Shown: positions 7,994-17,139, numbered from the stretch's first letter. The stretch is DNA of 64,000 nt from Actinoplanes lobatus (GCF_014205215.1 NZ_JACHNC010000001.1:7498501-7562500); one strand, 5' to 3'. Translations and numbers: made by a program. Notes: a model not told the origin generated them from the letters alone.

Positions 7994-9124
7994 TTGACCA
8001 ACCTCCCCGATCTCCCTGACATCGGGGAGCTGCACCACCCGTCGCACGCCAACCTGCTCGACGACGAGGAGATCCCAGACGACCCGCCCGCCGGTGGGCT
8101 GGACGCCATCATTGTGCCGACCGTCTCGAAGAGCGACGCGTTACAGCACGTCATCCAGGTGGGCCGGAAGATCGATTGTCCGGTCGTCGTCCTGTGCAGC
8201 CGGGACGCCTCCGCCGAACAGGCGTGGCGGATCGCCCAGCACGAGGGCGCCGCGCTCATGGCGATGGACGTCGACCCTACATTCGCCAAAAGGTTGCCGA
8301 CCTTCGCCACCGACCGCCACCTGCGGGTCGGCGGGTTCGCCAGTACCAGCGATCTGAGCCTCAAACGCAACCTCGGGCTGGTGCTCGCCCGCGGATCGAG
8401 CTGGCGGCGGGTTCTCTTCCTCGACGACGACATCCACATCGACGAGCCGAGACAACTGCACCGGGTCGCCGGGCTGGTCGACCGGTATCGCGCCGTAGGG
8501 CTGGCCAACCACGGGTTCGCCGACAACTCGGTGGTCTGCCACGCCTACCGGGCAATCGGCGGCGAGCAGGACACTTTCATCGGCGGGGGAGCGATGATCG
8601 TCGACCCCGCCCGTACCAGATCGTTCTTTCCCAACATCTACAACGAGGACTGGTTCTTCCTGCTCGGCGACGGGGTGCGGTTCACCGCCGCCCGCGCCGG
8701 AACGATGCGGCAGCGCACCTACGACCCGTTCAGCAACCCCGCCCGCGCCGTCTCCGAGGAACTCGGCGACACCCTCGCCGAAGGGTTGTTCTACCTGCTC
8801 GACGGCGCCGATCGCTTCGACGTCGAGGGCAACGCCTTCTGGGGTTACGCCCTATTCCGCCGGCGCATGTTCATCGATCTGATCATCAACAGGACCGGAC
8901 CGGACGGCGCCCGGATGCGCCGTTCCCTGCTGGCCGCGCGCGGGCGCAGCGCCGAGATCACCGATGGGTTCTGCCGCGATTTCGTCAAGCTTTGGCGGGC
9001 CGACCTGCGGGAATGGCGGGATTATCTGGATTGGGTGCCTATTGTGTCAGGGCCAGAGAAGTTCCTGCACGATATCGGTATGTCGCATCACGTGTTGTTC
9101 TCGAGTGCCTTCACCGAGCGGTAG
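7994..9124 (+). CDS. GT-A-like glycosyltransferase paired with the HTH sensor protein
   Basis: A 376-residue protein, TTG start, 2 nt after the upstream stop. Features of a GT-A (family-2-like) fold are the opening strand DAIIVPTVSKSD, the nucleotide region, the metal-binding triad in VLFLDDDIHID (residues 144-146), the FIGGGAMIV acceptor strand and an NEDWFFLLGDG motif where family 2 enzymes keep the ED catalytic base. There is no transmembrane segment, so it acts in the cytosol. Donor and acceptor are unknown. Coupling to a DNA-binding sensor suggests a regulated or conflict-related modification rather than cell-wall synthesis; this is inference from context only. Confidence 0.7.
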   Translation: MTNLPDLPDIGELHHPSHANLLDDEEIPDDPPAGGLDAIIVPTVSKSDALQHVIQVGRKIDCPVVVLCSRDASAEQAWRIAQHEGAALMAMDVDPTFAKRLPTFATDRHLRVGGFASTSDLSLKRNLGLVLARGSSWRRVLFLDDDIHIDEPRQLHRVAGLVDRYRAVGLANHGFADNSVVCHAYRAIGGEQDTFIGGGAMIVDPARTRSFFPNIYNEDWFFLLGDGVRFTAARAGTMRQRTYDPFSNPARAVSEELGDTLAEGLFYLLDGADRFDVEGNAFWGYALFRRRMFIDLIINRTGPDGARMRRSLLAARGRSAEITDGFCRDFVKLWRADLREWRDYLDWVPIVSGPEKFLHDIGMSHHVLFSSAFTER

Positions 9125-9159
9125 CCTGTCAGGGTCGTTTGACGATCAGATTGGCGAAC

Positions 9160-9678
9160 ATGTTGCACGTCATGACCGCGAATGTCGATCTGGCCTTGGC
9201 CGAACCGTCAGATCTTGACGCCATCATCAAGGTGTTCGGCCATCGGCAGTACTTCGCCGAGCAGTTGGCCGATCCGGATCCTCAGGGCAACGAGGTGTTC
9301 CTGGCCAGGAGAGGTGAGGACTTCCTCGGCACGGTGACGATCGGTCCGGTCGGCGTCGATGAGGCGCGGTTGCGCGCGGGTTTCCCACCCGATTATGCTC
9401 GTCTGCTCACCCACCTCGAAGTGCCCGAGCAATTACGCAACCACGGAATCGGAACGTGGATCATCCGGGAGATCGAGCATAGGGTCGCGCAGGACGGCTT
9501 TCGGCAGATCGTTCTCGGAGTCGACCTCGGCAATGCCGGCGCCGCACGTCTCTACCAGCGGCTTGGTTACCGCTCCTGGCGGTGTGGCTCGGTCCCGACC
9601 ATCAAGGTTCACTACCGGGAGGACGGGAGTTCGTGGTCCGAGCCGGACCGTTGCCTGATCTTCTTCAAGGATCTATGA
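9160..9678 (+). CDS. GNAT-family N-acetyltransferase
   Basis: A 172-residue protein; an in-frame ATG at 9172 is an equally possible start. The acetyl-CoA-binding motif A is visible as RNHGIGTWIIREIEHRV (an R/Q-x-x-G-x-G/A type loop), followed by motif B, GNAGAARLYQRLGYRSW. The N-terminal ANVDLALAEPSDLDAI strand-helix is typical. The substrate cannot be inferred; small molecule, antibiotic or protein N-terminus are all possible. It follows the HTH/glycosyltransferase pair by 35 nt on the same strand and may be its third member. Confidence 0.85.
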   Translation: MLHVMTANVDLALAEPSDLDAIIKVFGHRQYFAEQLADPDPQGNEVFLARRGEDFLGTVTIGPVGVDEARLRAGFPPDYARLLTHLEVPEQLRNHGIGTWIIREIEHRVAQDGFRQIVLGVDLGNAGAARLYQRLGYRSWRCGSVPTIKVHYREDGSSWSEPDRCLIFFKDL

Positions 9679-9960
9679 GGTCATCAAGATCTCCGGATTT
9701 TCACCGAGGGCGGCTGTAATTCCAGTAGAAATGGTTGGAGGCCGCCTTGGTCGAGGAGTTTCGGGTATGTGATGTGGAAGATGATTGATGACGTCATGAA
9801 ATGTGTTTGATTGTCGTCGGTCACGGGTGAAGTCTGCTGGAAGTCGTGTGATGCGACTGGATATTCCTGCCGCAATTCCAATCTTTCGCCTATCGGTCAC
9901 CCAATGGCATTCTCAACGCGAAGCAGCATCACGGGCTGCCTCCTGGGGAGAGGGCGGAAC

Positions 9961-10212
9961 ATGGGAACTCTGGGCGCTGTTCCAACACTGTCGGCACTGA
10001 CTCCGGCCGGGCAGGCGGCCTATTCCGCCGAGTTCCTGGCAGCGCTGCTCGCCGCCGCCACGCTGCTGTTTATGATCTTCATGGTTGTCATGGTCCTGAA
10101 AGCCGTCTACCGGATTATGGCGAAGGCGTTCCTGATCAGTTCCGGGGTGGCCGCCAATCTCACGTTCGCCGTCGCTGCGGCGGTTCTGGCCATCGGGTAT
10201 CTCAATCGGTGA
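9961..10212 (+). CDS. Small two-helix membrane protein
   Basis: An 83-residue protein. ATG 9961 is chosen because GGGGAGAGGGCGG directly precedes it, whereas an upstream ATG at 9811 would add a stretch with atypical composition. Two hydrophobic segments (about residues 23-45, rich in A/L/F/M, and 59-80, ANLTFAVAAAVLAIGYL) are joined by a basic loop. No family recognised. The 280 bp upstream (9679-9960) is relatively AT-rich, holds no convincing gene and presumably carries the promoter. Confidence 0.65.
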   Translation: MGTLGAVPTLSALTPAGQAAYSAEFLAALLAAATLLFMIFMVVMVLKAVYRIMAKAFLISSGVAANLTFAVAAAVLAIGYLNR

Positions 10213-10224
10213 GCGCGATCGGAT

Positions 10225-11046
10225 TCATCCCACGTTGCGGCTGACCGTCAAGTGGGACGGGGCGGGGCGGCCCGCCGGCACCAGCACGGTGAAGACCTGG
10301 CCCGGATGGTCCAGCACGAAACGCCAGATGCCGGACTCGGTGCGTTCCTCGGCGCGGACGATCGGCGGCGGTGCAGGTTCGGCCAGTTCCGGCCACTCGG
10401 TGTCGATCAGGGTGACCGCCATGGCCAGCGCCTCGCGCCGGGACAGCGGCGGGGGCGGCTGCTCGGCTGCCGGCCTGTCCCGCTTCCAGAAGCTGAACAC
10501 CGAGGCCTTGAGCATTTCGTACGCGGCGTTCCCAGCGATTCCGCCACCGAGGATTTCGGCGGCCGCCAACCCGACGTCCATGACCGGCGATCCGTAGGAT
10601 CCCGGCTGCGGCGGCGCAGGCTCCCGATAGACGATCCCGCCCTCCACGGGGTGCAGGTTCGCCAGCGCGTCGTGGCCGGGCACCGCGTCGAGCCGGGTGA
10701 GCAGGCCGGTGCCCCGGGCCGCATCGCGCAGCCACCGGTAGAGGGTGAGCACCTCACGTTCATCGGCCGCGCCGGTCAGCAGGCGGTCGGTCTCGGCGAT
10801 CAGACGGCGCACGCTGTCGTCGGTGGCTTCACCGGGATCGGCCAGCCAGGCGGCTGTCGCCTCGTGGGTCCGGGCGGCGACGGCGTGCAGAAAAGGACCG
10901 ATCCAGCCGGGCTCGCCCGACATCGGGTACGAGCTGTCCGCGCTCAGTTCCTGTCCGCATCCGACGCAGACCATCGTGAAACCGTGCCCCTGTCGCGCCG
11001 GCGGGCGGGGCGAACACCGGTGCCGGGTGGCTTCGTCGGTTTCCAT
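10225..11046 (-). CDS. Hypothetical protein with N-terminal cysteine pair
   Basis: A 273-residue cytosolic protein. It begins with a short zinc-ribbon-like segment (a lone Cys near residue 10, then VCVGCG), followed by a helical domain (residues 45-130), a glycine-rich amphipathic segment around GLAAAEILGGGIAGNAAYEM, a basic KRDRPAAEQPPPPLSRR linker and a beta-rich C-terminus. No family recognised. The frame remains open upstream of the chosen ATG, so the start is uncertain. It is convergent with the small membrane protein gene and divergent from the inositol-phosphate-synthase-like gene. Confidence 0.55.
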   Translation of the reverse strand: METDEATRHRCSPRPPARQGHGFTMVCVGCGQELSADSSYPMSGEPGWIGPFLHAVAARTHEATAAWLADPGEATDDSVRRLIAETDRLLTGAADEREVLTLYRWLRDAARGTGLLTRLDAVPGHDALANLHPVEGGIVYREPAPPQPGSYGSPVMDVGLAAAEILGGGIAGNAAYEMLKASVFSFWKRDRPAAEQPPPPLSRREALAMAVTLIDTEWPELAEPAPPPIVRAEERTESGIWRFVLDHPGQVFTVLVPAGRPAPSHLTVSRNVG

Positions 11047-11131
11047 GCGGCACTCCCGTGTGGACGGAACAGGACCGGGACAGGCTACTTGATCAAGACC
11101 TTGGTCGATGGGCGTGTGTACCGTCGCGTCC

Positions 11132-12073
11132 ATGATCGAGAACATCAGACTGGCCGTCGTCGGGGTCGGGAACAACACGTCGGCGCTCGTGCAGGGGATC
11201 AGCCTGCACCGGCATACCGGGACACTGGTCGGAGTCCGGCAGCCGGAGATCGGCGGCTTCGGCGTCGGTGACATCGACATCGTCGCGGCCTTCGCGATGT
11301 CGGAGGCGAAGGTGGGCCGCGACCTGCATGAGGCGATCTTCCTGCCGCCCAACAACTTCGGGCCGCTGGAGGCGGGTCTCGCTCCGTCCGGAGTGGCGGT
11401 GCGGCGAGGACTGGACGGCGCGGCCGGGATCGGGGACGTCGCCGCGGCCCTCGACGGGGTCGAGGTGGTGCTCTACTCGGCGCCCAGTGGACGGCCCGGG
11501 ACGGCGCTCGCCTACGCCGAGGCCGCGCTGCGGGCGGGTGCCGCGTTCATCAACACCACCGCTGACCCGGTCGCGCGGGATCCGGAGCTGCTCGGGCGGT
11601 TCGAGGCGGCCGGGCTTCCGCTGATCGGGGACGACCTGGCCAGCCAGTTCGGGTCATCGGTGGTGCACCGGGCGTTGCTGCGGCTGCTGGAGGAGCGCGG
11701 GCTCACCCTGATCAGCTCCTATCAGGTCAACCTCGGCGGTACGGAGGACTTCCGCAACCTCGTCGAGAACCCCACCACGAAGAAGCAGTCGAAACTCAAC
11801 GCCCTCGGATCGGACCGGGTGGAGATGGCGCCGCTGGGCTACCTGCCGCACCTCGGGTCCCAGAAGGTTGCTCACATCAACATTGAGGCGCAAGGGTGGG
11901 GCGAGGCTTCCGTCAATCTGGACGTACATCTGAAAGTGCATGACCCGAGTGGAGCCGCCGGCGTCAACATTGATCTGGTACGTCTTGCCGTGTCCGCGAA
12001 GCGGGCCGGTCGTGGCGGTTACCCGCCCGAGGTGGCGTCGTTGCTGAAATCGCCGCCCGGAACCGCGGTCTGA
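11132..12073 (+). CDS. Inositol-3-phosphate synthase family protein
   Basis: A 313-residue protein. The N-terminal RLAVVGVGNNTSALVQGI loop is the NAD-binding signature of myo-inositol-1-phosphate synthase; further family features are FLPPNN, the INTTADPVA segment, GDDLASQFGSSVVHRALL and the lysine-rich KKQSKLNALGS region near the active site. The family converts glucose-6-phosphate to inositol-3-phosphate, feeding phosphatidylinositol and mycothiol in actinobacteria. It is somewhat shorter than canonical actinobacterial Ino1, so it may be a secondary paralogue. An alternative start at 11108 adds 8 codons; neither has a clear ribosome site. Confidence 0.85.
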   Translation: MIENIRLAVVGVGNNTSALVQGISLHRHTGTLVGVRQPEIGGFGVGDIDIVAAFAMSEAKVGRDLHEAIFLPPNNFGPLEAGLAPSGVAVRRGLDGAAGIGDVAAALDGVEVVLYSAPSGRPGTALAYAEAALRAGAAFINTTADPVARDPELLGRFEAAGLPLIGDDLASQFGSSVVHRALLRLLEERGLTLISSYQVNLGGTEDFRNLVENPTTKKQSKLNALGSDRVEMAPLGYLPHLGSQKVAHINIEAQGWGEASVNLDVHLKVHDPSGAAGVNIDLVRLAVSAKRAGRGGYPPEVASLLKSPPGTAV

Positions 12074-12121
12074 GTGGACCGCGTCGTCCCCCGGAACTCC
12101 GGCGGTGTCTGATGCTCCTAT

Positions 12122-12193
12122 ATGAGAGCACTGCTCTTGACAGTGAGCGAGTGTCTGCCGTTCACTGTTCTCAGGAGAGAGCAGTGCTCTCAT
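12122..12193. promoter_or_regulatory. Perfect 16-bp inverted repeat made of two palindromic operators around TTGACA
   Basis: ATGAGAGCACTGCTCT (12122-12137) and AGAGCAGTGCTCTCAT (12178-12193) are exact reverse complements. Each contains its own palindrome (AGAGCA-S-TGCTCT; 12125-12137 and 12178-12190), with centres 53 bp apart, about five helical turns. A consensus -35 TTGACA starts at the last base of the left copy (12137-12142). The style is that of a TetR-type operator pair capable of looping, controlling the reductase gene at 12210. No candidate regulator gene is adjacent. Confidence 0.75.
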
Positions 12194-12209
12194 GGATCCG
12201 GGAGGCGTC

Positions 12210-12647
12210 ATGCGATACCTGGCAGCCAACAGCGCCAGCAACCTGTTCAACGACCTCGCCAAGTGGCTCACCGCCCGGGGGATCAGCCTGCTCGGCAGCC
12301 GCGTCCTGGCCGTCCGGGGCCGCAAGAGCGGCGAGGTTCGCACGACGGTGGTCAACCTCTTCACCCACGAGGGCGAGCGCTATCTGCTCGCGCCGCGAGG
12401 ACACACCCAATGGGTACGCAACCTGCGCGCCGCCGGAGAAGGTGAGCTCCGCCTCGGCCGCCGCACCGAAGCGTTCACCGCGGTCGAGGTCGAGGATGCC
12501 GCCAAGCCGCCGCTGATCCGCCTCTACCTGCGCAAGTGGGCGTGGGAGACGGGCGCCTTCTTCGACGGTCTGAAAGCCGACTCACCCGAGGCCGACATCG
12601 CGGCCGCCGCCCCCGGCTTCCCGGTCTTCCGCATCGTCACCCGCTGA
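12210..12647 (+). CDS. Nitroreductase/F420-type deazaflavin-dependent oxidoreductase
   Basis: A 145-residue single-domain split-barrel protein of the Ddn (deazaflavin-dependent nitroreductase) family. Typical features are LAVRGRKSGEVRTTVVNLF (the GRKSG cofactor-binding turn), LLAPRGHTQWVRNL and the C-terminal PVFRI strand. Such enzymes use F420H2 to reduce quinones or nitro compounds. ATG 12210 is chosen for its GGGAGG (12200-12205) ribosome site; an in-frame ATG at 12192 lies inside the operator. It sits directly behind the paired palindromes at 12122-12193 and is presumably induced by the ligand of an unknown repressor. Confidence 0.85.
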   Translation: MRYLAANSASNLFNDLAKWLTARGISLLGSRVLAVRGRKSGEVRTTVVNLFTHEGERYLLAPRGHTQWVRNLRAAGEGELRLGRRTEAFTAVEVEDAAKPPLIRLYLRKWAWETGAFFDGLKADSPEADIAAAAPGFPVFRIVTR

Positions 12648-12856
12648 CCGCCCGGCACCGCCGTCTCCCGCGGCCGCGCCGGATGCCCCGCCTCCCGATG
12701 TACCTCCGGCAGCCGCGGCACAACAGGCGAGATCCGGGCGGCTGGAGGCACGAGCATGGGCGGCTCGCCACCCGAATCGGGGGGAAAGCGTCCAAGATCG
12801 CCAGGTTCCGATCACGGGTCAGCGGGGGACGGGGGGTTCGGGTAAGTTGCCGGGTC

Positions 12857-13900
12857 GTGGCCGTTGTACGGGTGTTCGAACAGGATGACTACCTGCCGGA
12901 GTACAGCCTTCTCGTGCTGCGCGACACCAGCATCGAGTGGAGCGACGAGGAACCGGACCTTCCGCAGCACCGGGATCGGGGCGACGAGCCGGCCGGCACC
13001 CTCGCCGGCGCCGGGGGCGGCTGGCTCACCGGGCAGGCCTCCGGCGACGGGGTCCACCGCGTGGTCCTCGAACTGCACGACACCGCCCCACCCCAGGACC
13101 ACGCCGACTGGGCGGACGCCATGGAGACGCCCTACCGGTCCAGCTCCGGTGGGCTGTCGCTGACCACCCTGACCGGCGGCGTCGGGCCCGTCGACTTCGA
13201 GATCGGGTACGAGGAGTGGTTCCGCGTCCGGGTGCGCCGCCGGCCCGCCCACACCGCCGGCGAGCACCGGTACGACTGGCGGATCGGGTTCTGGCCGGAC
13301 AAGAACGTCGAACCCCCGGTCTGGCTGGCCCGCAGCACCCCGGCGATCGGGCCCCGCAACAGCGGCTGGCACGCCATGCTGCCGTACGACGTGATGTCCG
13401 TGGTCTATGTCGTGATCAACGCGGCCGAGGCGCACGGCGGGCCGGTCACCGCCGAGCAGGTGCAGGCCTGGCACGTGGTGCCGCACCTGTTCCCACCGGG
13501 CTGGATGGACGACCCGCTGCCCGCCGGCGCGAAGATCGACGCCTACGCCGCCCAGCTCGGCGTGCCGCCGGTGCGCCGGAAGCGGGACGTGCTCCCGTTC
13601 ATGCGGGCCGCCGGCATCCTGGTCCGCGAGGACGGTGACCGCTACCGGGCCGGCCGGTTCGGGCCCATCGACACGATCCTGTCGCTACCGCCTGCCGAGG
13701 TCGACGCCGTTCGGCAGATGGACGCCACCAGCCGCTGGCAGTGCGCCGGCGATGACCTCGCATCGGTGTGGCGCTGGAGCCGCGCACAACCCCTGGAGAC
13801 GACCGGCGCCGAGCTCGCCGCCCGGCTGCTGATCGGCGAACCCGACCTGGCCGATGTCGTCAACCATCTCGGGTCCGGCATTCACCTGATATTGAGGTGA
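12857..13900 (+). CDS. Hypothetical protein
   Basis: A 347-residue cytosolic protein that I do not recognise. GTG 12857 follows a TAAGTT box by 8 nt, with no Shine-Dalgarno, so the message may be near-leaderless. The N-terminal 130 residues are beta-rich and acidic (VVRVFEQDDYLPEYSLLVLRD opening). The middle contains a conserved-looking WHAMLPYDVMSVVYVVINAAEA helix, and the C-terminal 150 residues are helical with a possible winged-helix portion around AGILVREDGDRYRAGRFGP. It lies between an F420-type reductase and the sensor-kinase cluster without obvious linkage to either. Confidence 0.6.
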   Translation: MAVVRVFEQDDYLPEYSLLVLRDTSIEWSDEEPDLPQHRDRGDEPAGTLAGAGGGWLTGQASGDGVHRVVLELHDTAPPQDHADWADAMETPYRSSSGGLSLTTLTGGVGPVDFEIGYEEWFRVRVRRRPAHTAGEHRYDWRIGFWPDKNVEPPVWLARSTPAIGPRNSGWHAMLPYDVMSVVYVVINAAEAHGGPVTAEQVQAWHVVPHLFPPGWMDDPLPAGAKIDAYAAQLGVPPVRRKRDVLPFMRAAGILVREDGDRYRAGRFGPIDTILSLPPAEVDAVRQMDATSRWQCAGDDLASVWRWSRAQPLETTGAELAARLLIGEPDLADVVNHLGSGIHLILR

Positions 13901-14036
13901 TCTTGGCGGAGCTTGTGCCGATGAAAGCTGGAGGACTAGCGTATTCGCCGAGAATTGTCGGTTAACTCAGCGGAAGGTGTTGTTGCATGGTCATTCCACC
14001 GGCCCTGCCACGAGAACGCCTCTGGCGGATTCCTTT

Positions 14037-14693
14037 ATGACCACTCCCGACGAAGATTTCGGCCGGCCCGCGGGCCGGGAAAAGCCGGTCGACGAAGAGG
14101 ACGTCCGACTCGCGGATATCGTGCGTTCGTCGCACGATGCGATTGTCGGCGGGACGCTCGACGGTGTGGTGACCGCCTGGAACCGGGCGGCCGAACGGCT
14201 CTACGGCTACCACGCCGAAGAGATCATCGGCAGGCGTGCCGAGAAGCTCTATCCGCGCTGGTGCTGGGCCCGCGAGGCGGCGGTTCTCCGCCAGGTCGCC
14301 GGCGGCGAGCAGCTCGACCAGTACGTGACCGAGCGGATCCACCGCGACGGAAGCACCGTCACCGTCCGTCTGAGTGTCTCGCCCATCGCCGACGACACCG
14401 GCAGGATCGTCGGTGTCGCCGCCATCTCCCGTGACGTTCGAGGGGCTCGCCGGCTGTCCGTGCCGCCCGCCGAGCCGGAGAAGGCGAACCACACCCGGGT
14501 CCTGCTGCCCGCCGGCACCAGCCACGAGCTGCGTACCCCCTTGCAGGCCGTCATCGGCTTCACCGGAACGCTGCTGCTGCGCCTGCCCGGACCGCTCAAC
14601 GACGAACAGGAACGCCAGCTCGAACTCGTGCAGCAGAGCGCCCGGCAGCTGCTGGACCTGATCAACGCCCTGTCCCGCCCGGTGGAGACCTGA
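14037..14693 (+). CDS. PAS-HisKA protein lacking the ATPase domain
   Basis: A 218-residue protein with a PAS fold at about residues 25-135 (SSHDAIVGGTLDGVVTAWN start, GYHAEEIIGR centre, PAC-like end) and a HisKA dimerisation helix with a complete H-box, SHELRTPLQAVIGF, with the phospho-accepting histidine at residue 163. The protein ends shortly after the second HisKA helix; no N, G1 or G2 boxes follow. It can therefore dimerise and perhaps be phosphorylated in trans, but cannot use ATP itself. It precedes a full hybrid kinase by 106 bp, suggesting a shared phosphorelay or a regulatory decoy. Truncation by mutation is an alternative. Confidence 0.8.
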   Translation: MTTPDEDFGRPAGREKPVDEEDVRLADIVRSSHDAIVGGTLDGVVTAWNRAAERLYGYHAEEIIGRRAEKLYPRWCWAREAAVLRQVAGGEQLDQYVTERIHRDGSTVTVRLSVSPIADDTGRIVGVAAISRDVRGARRLSVPPAEPEKANHTRVLLPAGTSHELRTPLQAVIGFTGTLLLRLPGPLNDEQERQLELVQQSARQLLDLINALSRPVET

Positions 14694-14799
14694 CGATCGC
14701 CGGAGACGGGCGTACCCCGATCGAGCGATAGCCGGTCGCGCTCGCCTGTGGATATGGTTTGGCCTTGGCCGATCGACGTGGCCGGATGGTGTGTGAACC

Positions 14800-16695
14800 G
14801 TGGAGCCCTGGCAACTGGCCGCTTTGGCCAACGCGATTATTCTCGTGGCCTATCTGGCGATCTCCCTTGCTATCGGGCGAGGATTGTGGCGCGCACGGCA
14901 ATGGCGCAGAAATCCGCTCGGCCTGGCGACCGCGGCGATCTTCTTCAGCTGTGCCGTGCACCACGGCTCACATACGGTGCACCTCGTGCTTCCCTATTTC
15001 GGCTGGGGAATGCATTCGGGGATCGCCATGCGCCATGCGTTCGGATCGAGTTTCAACGTCGGCTGGGACCTCGCGACCGCCGCGGTCGCGGTGTGGTACT
15101 GGACGTTGCGCGGCCGGTTCCCGGCGCTGGTGCGCGGCGCCGCCGTGTTCGAGGACCTACGGCTGCGGCAGGCCACGGAGGCGACGCTGCGTGCCAGCGA
15201 GGAGCGCTACCGCGGCATCGTGGAGACCACCAGCGAAGGTGTGCTGCTTCTCGACGGCGACGGACGGATCGGGTACGCCAACAGCCGGTTCGCCGAGATG
15301 CTGGGCCGGCCGGCCGCCGGGCTGCCGGGAACGACGGTGCTGGAGCTGGTGGCCGAGGCGGACCGGCAGGTTGCCGAGCGGGAGCTGGCCGGGGCCCTGG
15401 AAGGCGGAACCCGCCGGCTCGAGGTCGGGCTGCTCCGCGACGGCGGCCGGGTGATGTGGGCGCAGATCGCGTTGACCGCGCGGGCCGGCGACCACGGTGT
15501 CCTCGCCATGGTCGCTGACGTGACCGAGCAGAAGAACGTCGAGGCACAGCTGCGCCAGGCGCAGAAGCTGGACGCGGTGGGCCAGCTCGCCGGCGGGGTG
15601 GCGCACGACTTCAACAACCTGCTGACCGTCATCGACGGCTACGCGGCCCTGCTGATGGCCCGGGCCGACGAGGCGTCCTCCCGCGACCTCACCATGATCC
15701 GGGAGGCGGCGACCCGGGCCGGGGCGCTGACCCGGCAGTTGCTGGCCTTCTCCCAGACCCAGGCCACCGAGGTACGGGTGGTGAACGTGGTGGGCCTGGT
15801 CACCGGCCTCGAGGAGATGTTGCACCGGCTCATCCGCGAGGACATCGAGCTGGTGGTGACGACCGCGGTGCCGTCGTTGCCGGTACGAGCCGATCCCGGT
15901 CAGCTGGAGCAGGTGATCGTCAACCTGGCCGTCAACGCCCGTGACGCGATGCCGGGCGGCGGTATCCTGACCATCGCCACCGACCACGTCGACGTCGGTC
16001 ACGAGCTGGCCATCCAGCTGGGCGGGCAACCCGGGGACTACGCTCTGATCACCGTCGCCGACACCGGTGACGGCATGTCCGCCGAGGTGGCCGCCCGGAT
16101 CTTCGAACCGTTCTTCACCACCAAGGAGCAGGGCAAAGGCACGGGCCTGGGAATGTCCACCGTGTACGGCATAGTGGCCCAGGCCGACGGGCACATCCGG
16201 GTCGACTCGGCACCGGGACGGGGCACCGTCGTCGAGGTGCACCTGCCGATCACCACGGCGCCGCCCGTCGACATCCCCGCCCAGCCAATGCCGCAGGAGC
16301 TGGCGACCGGGACCGAGACGATCCTGTTCATCGAGGACGATCCCGCCGTACGGATGCTCACCGAACGGATTCTGCGGACCGCGGGATATCACGTCCTGTC
16401 CGGCGCCGACGGCCGTCAGGCCCTCAAGATCGTTCGCGGGAACCCGGACATCAGCCTGCTGGTCACCGACGTCATCATGCCGGGCATGAACGGCCGGCAA
16501 CTGGCCGACCGGATCACCGCCATGCGGCCGGGCCTACCAGTGATCTTCACGTCCGCGCACACCCGCGGCGTGCTCGTCCTCAACCAGGACGACCCGACCG
16601 TCGCCTTCCTGGAAAAGCCCTACACGGCCACCGGGATCACCCAGAAGGTCCGCGCCGTGCTGGACGCCCGTACCACTTCGACCACCACGAATTGA
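14800..16695 (+). CDS. Membrane PAS hybrid histidine kinase with C-terminal receiver
   Basis: A 631-residue protein, GTG start. Residues 5-27, 42-65 and about 83-103 are hydrophobic membrane segments; the second contains a histidine cluster ([10 protein letters not shown]) that could bind metal or heme. A PAS domain follows (about 130-250), then HisKA with [17 protein letters not shown] (His 269), HATPase with [20 protein letters not shown] and [14 protein letters not shown], and a receiver domain (about 505-625) with Asp 557 in [10 protein letters not shown] and Lys 606. The HDFNN-type H-box and fused receiver define a hybrid kinase passing phosphate internally. Followed by a stand-alone receiver 8 nt later. 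Confidence 0.92.
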   Translation: MEPWQLAALANAIILVAYLAISLAIGRGLWRARQWRRNPLGLATAAIFFSCAVHHGSHTVHLVLPYFGWGMHSGIAMRHAFGSSFNVGWDLATAAVAVWYWTLRGRFPALVRGAAVFEDLRLRQATEATLRASEERYRGIVETTSEGVLLLDGDGRIGYANSRFAEMLGRPAAGLPGTTVLELVAEADRQVAERELAGALEGGTRRLEVGLLRDGGRVMWAQIALTARAGDHGVLAMVADVTEQKNVEAQLRQAQKLDAVGQLAGGVAHDFNNLLTVIDGYAALLMARADEASSRDLTMIREAATRAGALTRQLLAFSQTQATEVRVVNVVGLVTGLEEMLHRLIREDIELVVTTAVPSLPVRADPGQLEQVIVNLAVNARDAMPGGGILTIATDHVDVGHELAIQLGGQPGDYALITVADTGDGMSAEVAARIFEPFFTTKEQGKGTGLGMSTVYGIVAQADGHIRVDSAPGRGTVVEVHLPITTAPPVDIPAQPMPQELATGTETILFIEDDPAVRMLTERILRTAGYHVLSGADGRQALKIVRGNPDISLLVTDVIMPGMNGRQLADRITAMRPGLPVIFTSAHTRGVLVLNQDDPTVAFLEKPYTATGITQKVRAVLDARTTSTTTN

Positions 16696-16703
16696 GGTGT
16701 CCG

Positions 16704-17123
16704 GTGTCAGCCGACCAGCCCCAGAGTGCCGAGGCCGCCACGGTGGCGGGAACCGTGCTCTACATCGAGGACAGCGCCATCAACACCATCCTCGTCGAAC
16801 GCATCCTCAGCAGCCGCCCGGACGTGGTGTTCGACTCCGCGCCGGACGGCCGGTCCGGACTCGACAGCGCCGCCCGGCTTCACCCGGACCTGGTGCTGCT
16901 CGACCTCACCCTGCCCGACATCAGCGGGGAACAGGTGCTCACCCAGCTCCGGGCCGAACCGGCCACCCGGGCCATTCCGGTGATCGTGGTCAGCGGCGAG
17001 ACCGACGACGCCGTCCACGAACGGGTCCTGGCCCAGGGCGCGCTGTGCTGCCTGACCAAGCCGTACGACATCGAGGACCTGCTCCGGCTCGTGGATCACT
17101 CGCTCGGAGCGGGCCGGCGCTGA
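16704..17123 (+). CDS. Single-domain response regulator
   Basis: A 139-residue CheY-like receiver with nothing attached. The acidic pair is in LYIEDSAIN, the phospho-acceptor Asp 67 in LVLLDLTLPDISG, the Thr/Ser in VIVVSGETDD and the Lys in CLTKPYD. GTG 16704 is preferred to a TTG overlapping the upstream stop because GAGG sits 6 nt before it. Coming directly after the hybrid kinase, it is the likely next station in the relay, perhaps shuttling phosphate or tuning the convergent phosphatase gene product at 17140-18798. Confidence 0.9.
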   Translation: MSADQPQSAEAATVAGTVLYIEDSAINTILVERILSSRPDVVFDSAPDGRSGLDSAARLHPDLVLLDLTLPDISGEQVLTQLRAEPATRAIPVIVVSGETDDAVHERVLAQGALCCLTKPYDIEDLLRLVDHSLGAGRR

Positions 17124-17139
17124 CCTGTCGCCCGGCGGC

